DNA of 64,000 bases from Caulobacter sp. Lineage in GTDB: Bacteria > Pseudomonadota > Alphaproteobacteria > Caulobacterales > Caulobacteraceae. Positions 63,656 to 64,000 of the stretch are shown one piece after another. The notes below the pieces were generated by a model. The model made no database searches. It was not told the DNA's origin and saw nothing but the letters and a program-made list of their open reading frames with translations. Where the stretch lies: contig JAQGIP010000114.1 of assembly GCA_028291055.1 (NCBI GenBank), positions 1-64,000 of the forward strand, given 5' to 3'. Within the stretch, counting starts at the first letter, position 1; every line of letters starts with the position of its first letter. The position numbers were made by a program, and so were the translations under genes.

Positions 63656-64000
63656 ATGCAATATCTGCACACCATGGTCCGGGTGCGCGACCTGGACGCG
63701 TCCATCGACTTCTACTGCGACAAGCTGGGCCTGGTTCAGGCCACCCGCGTCGACAACGAGCGCGGCCGCTTCACCCTGGTCTTCCTCTGCGCCCCCGACG
63801 ACGTCGAGGCCGCCAAGGCCAGGAAGGGCCCGATGGTCGAGCTGACCTGGAACTGGGACGACGAGGACTATCAGGGCGGCCGCAACTTCGGCCACCTGGC
63901 CTATGCGGTCGACGACATCTACGCGTCGTGCCGCAAGCTGATGGATGGCGGCGTCACCATCAACCGCCCGCCCCGCGACGGCCACATGGCCTTCGTGCGC
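63656..64000 (+). CDS. gloA: lactoylglutathione lyase (glyoxalase I), 3' truncated by window edge
   Basis: 115 codons visible from ATG 63656 with GGAGG upstream. LHTMVRVRDLDASIDFYCDK and LGLVQATR match GloA-type VOC enzymes. Metal ligands expected at His5, Glu in MVELTWNWD and His in FGHLAYAVDD are present; the last Glu lies past the window end. It would detoxify methylglyoxal via its glutathione adduct. Same strand and 18 bases after kynU. Confidence 0.9.
   Translation, partial: MQYLHTMVRVRDLDASIDFYCDKLGLVQATRVDNERGRFTLVFLCAPDDVEAAKARKGPMVELTWNWDDEDYQGGRNFGHLAYAVDDIYASCRKLMDGGVTINRPPRDGHMAFVR

Overview
The window is about 64 kb of GC-rich (roughly 68-70%), densely coded alphaproteobacterial chromosome. 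Gene content and order point to Caulobacteraceae (Caulobacter or Phenylobacterium). The evidence is the divergent fliX/flgI pair with cheL- and flbY-like genes and dksA alongside, the nagZ-scpA-scpB-tatABC-serS-surE-pcm-nlpD-like run, a GTTC-N7-GTTC LexA box, and a dksA promoter of TTGA / GCTATA type. I saw no tRNA, rRNA, CRISPR array, insertion sequence or prophage. No gene-free stretch exceeds 300 bases; the longest are 61474-61745 (272), 20954-21172 (219) and 45478-45680 (203).

Layout. 1-10127 (+): SPOR protein (partial), nagZ, scpA, scpB, a 71-aa membrane protein, tatA, tatB, tatC, serS, surE, pcm and an NlpD-like lipoprotein. This covers cell-wall recycling, chromosome condensation, Tat export and division-associated hydrolase control. 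10153-10989 (-): DUF815 ATPase. 11108-15868 (+): yajC-secD-secF, then NDUFAF3-like and NDUFAF6-like (squalene/phytoene synthase fold) genes flanking a PuuD-like membrane protein. 15882-25134: a glycoside-uptake locus. One arm (-) holds GH1, a GPH sugar symporter, GH130 and a serine hydrolase; the divergent arm (+) holds a TonB-dependent receptor, an alpha/beta hydrolase and a TetR regulator. 25131-28748 (-): S9 peptidase and trmFO.

28839-35855: six paralogous multi-membrane-span proteins of unknown function, interleaved with a GST and a sulfotransferase-fold gene. They end in a 15-bp tandem repeat shared with the convergent uvrA stop. 35897-43424: uvrA under a LexA box, two small genes, an ABC-F ATPase with an upstream short ORF, an orphan ParA, and a thioesterase/TetR pair divided by a perfect operator-like palindrome. 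43585-46653: flagellar genes flbY-cheL-flgI (-), fliX and dksA (+).

46784-50378: two tandem TIR / TolB-like / TPR proteins whose only plausible start codon is ATT, each preceded by the same bipartite upstream element. 50448-57096: gltX, a secreted unknown, a LOG-family gene with an intrinsic terminator in its leader, a lipoprotein, an Atm1/HMT1-type ABC exporter and a zeta-toxin-like kinase with a small partner. 57108-61473 (-): RND efflux pump. 61746-64000 (+): kynB-kynU (tryptophan catabolism) and a truncated glyoxalase I gene.

The strongest unusual signals are the ATT-initiated TIR-TPR pair, the compositionally mosaic serS with an approximately 80-residue catalytic-domain insertion, the six-gene membrane paralogue array, and two copies of a paired-hairpin repeat whose stems show compensatory base changes.
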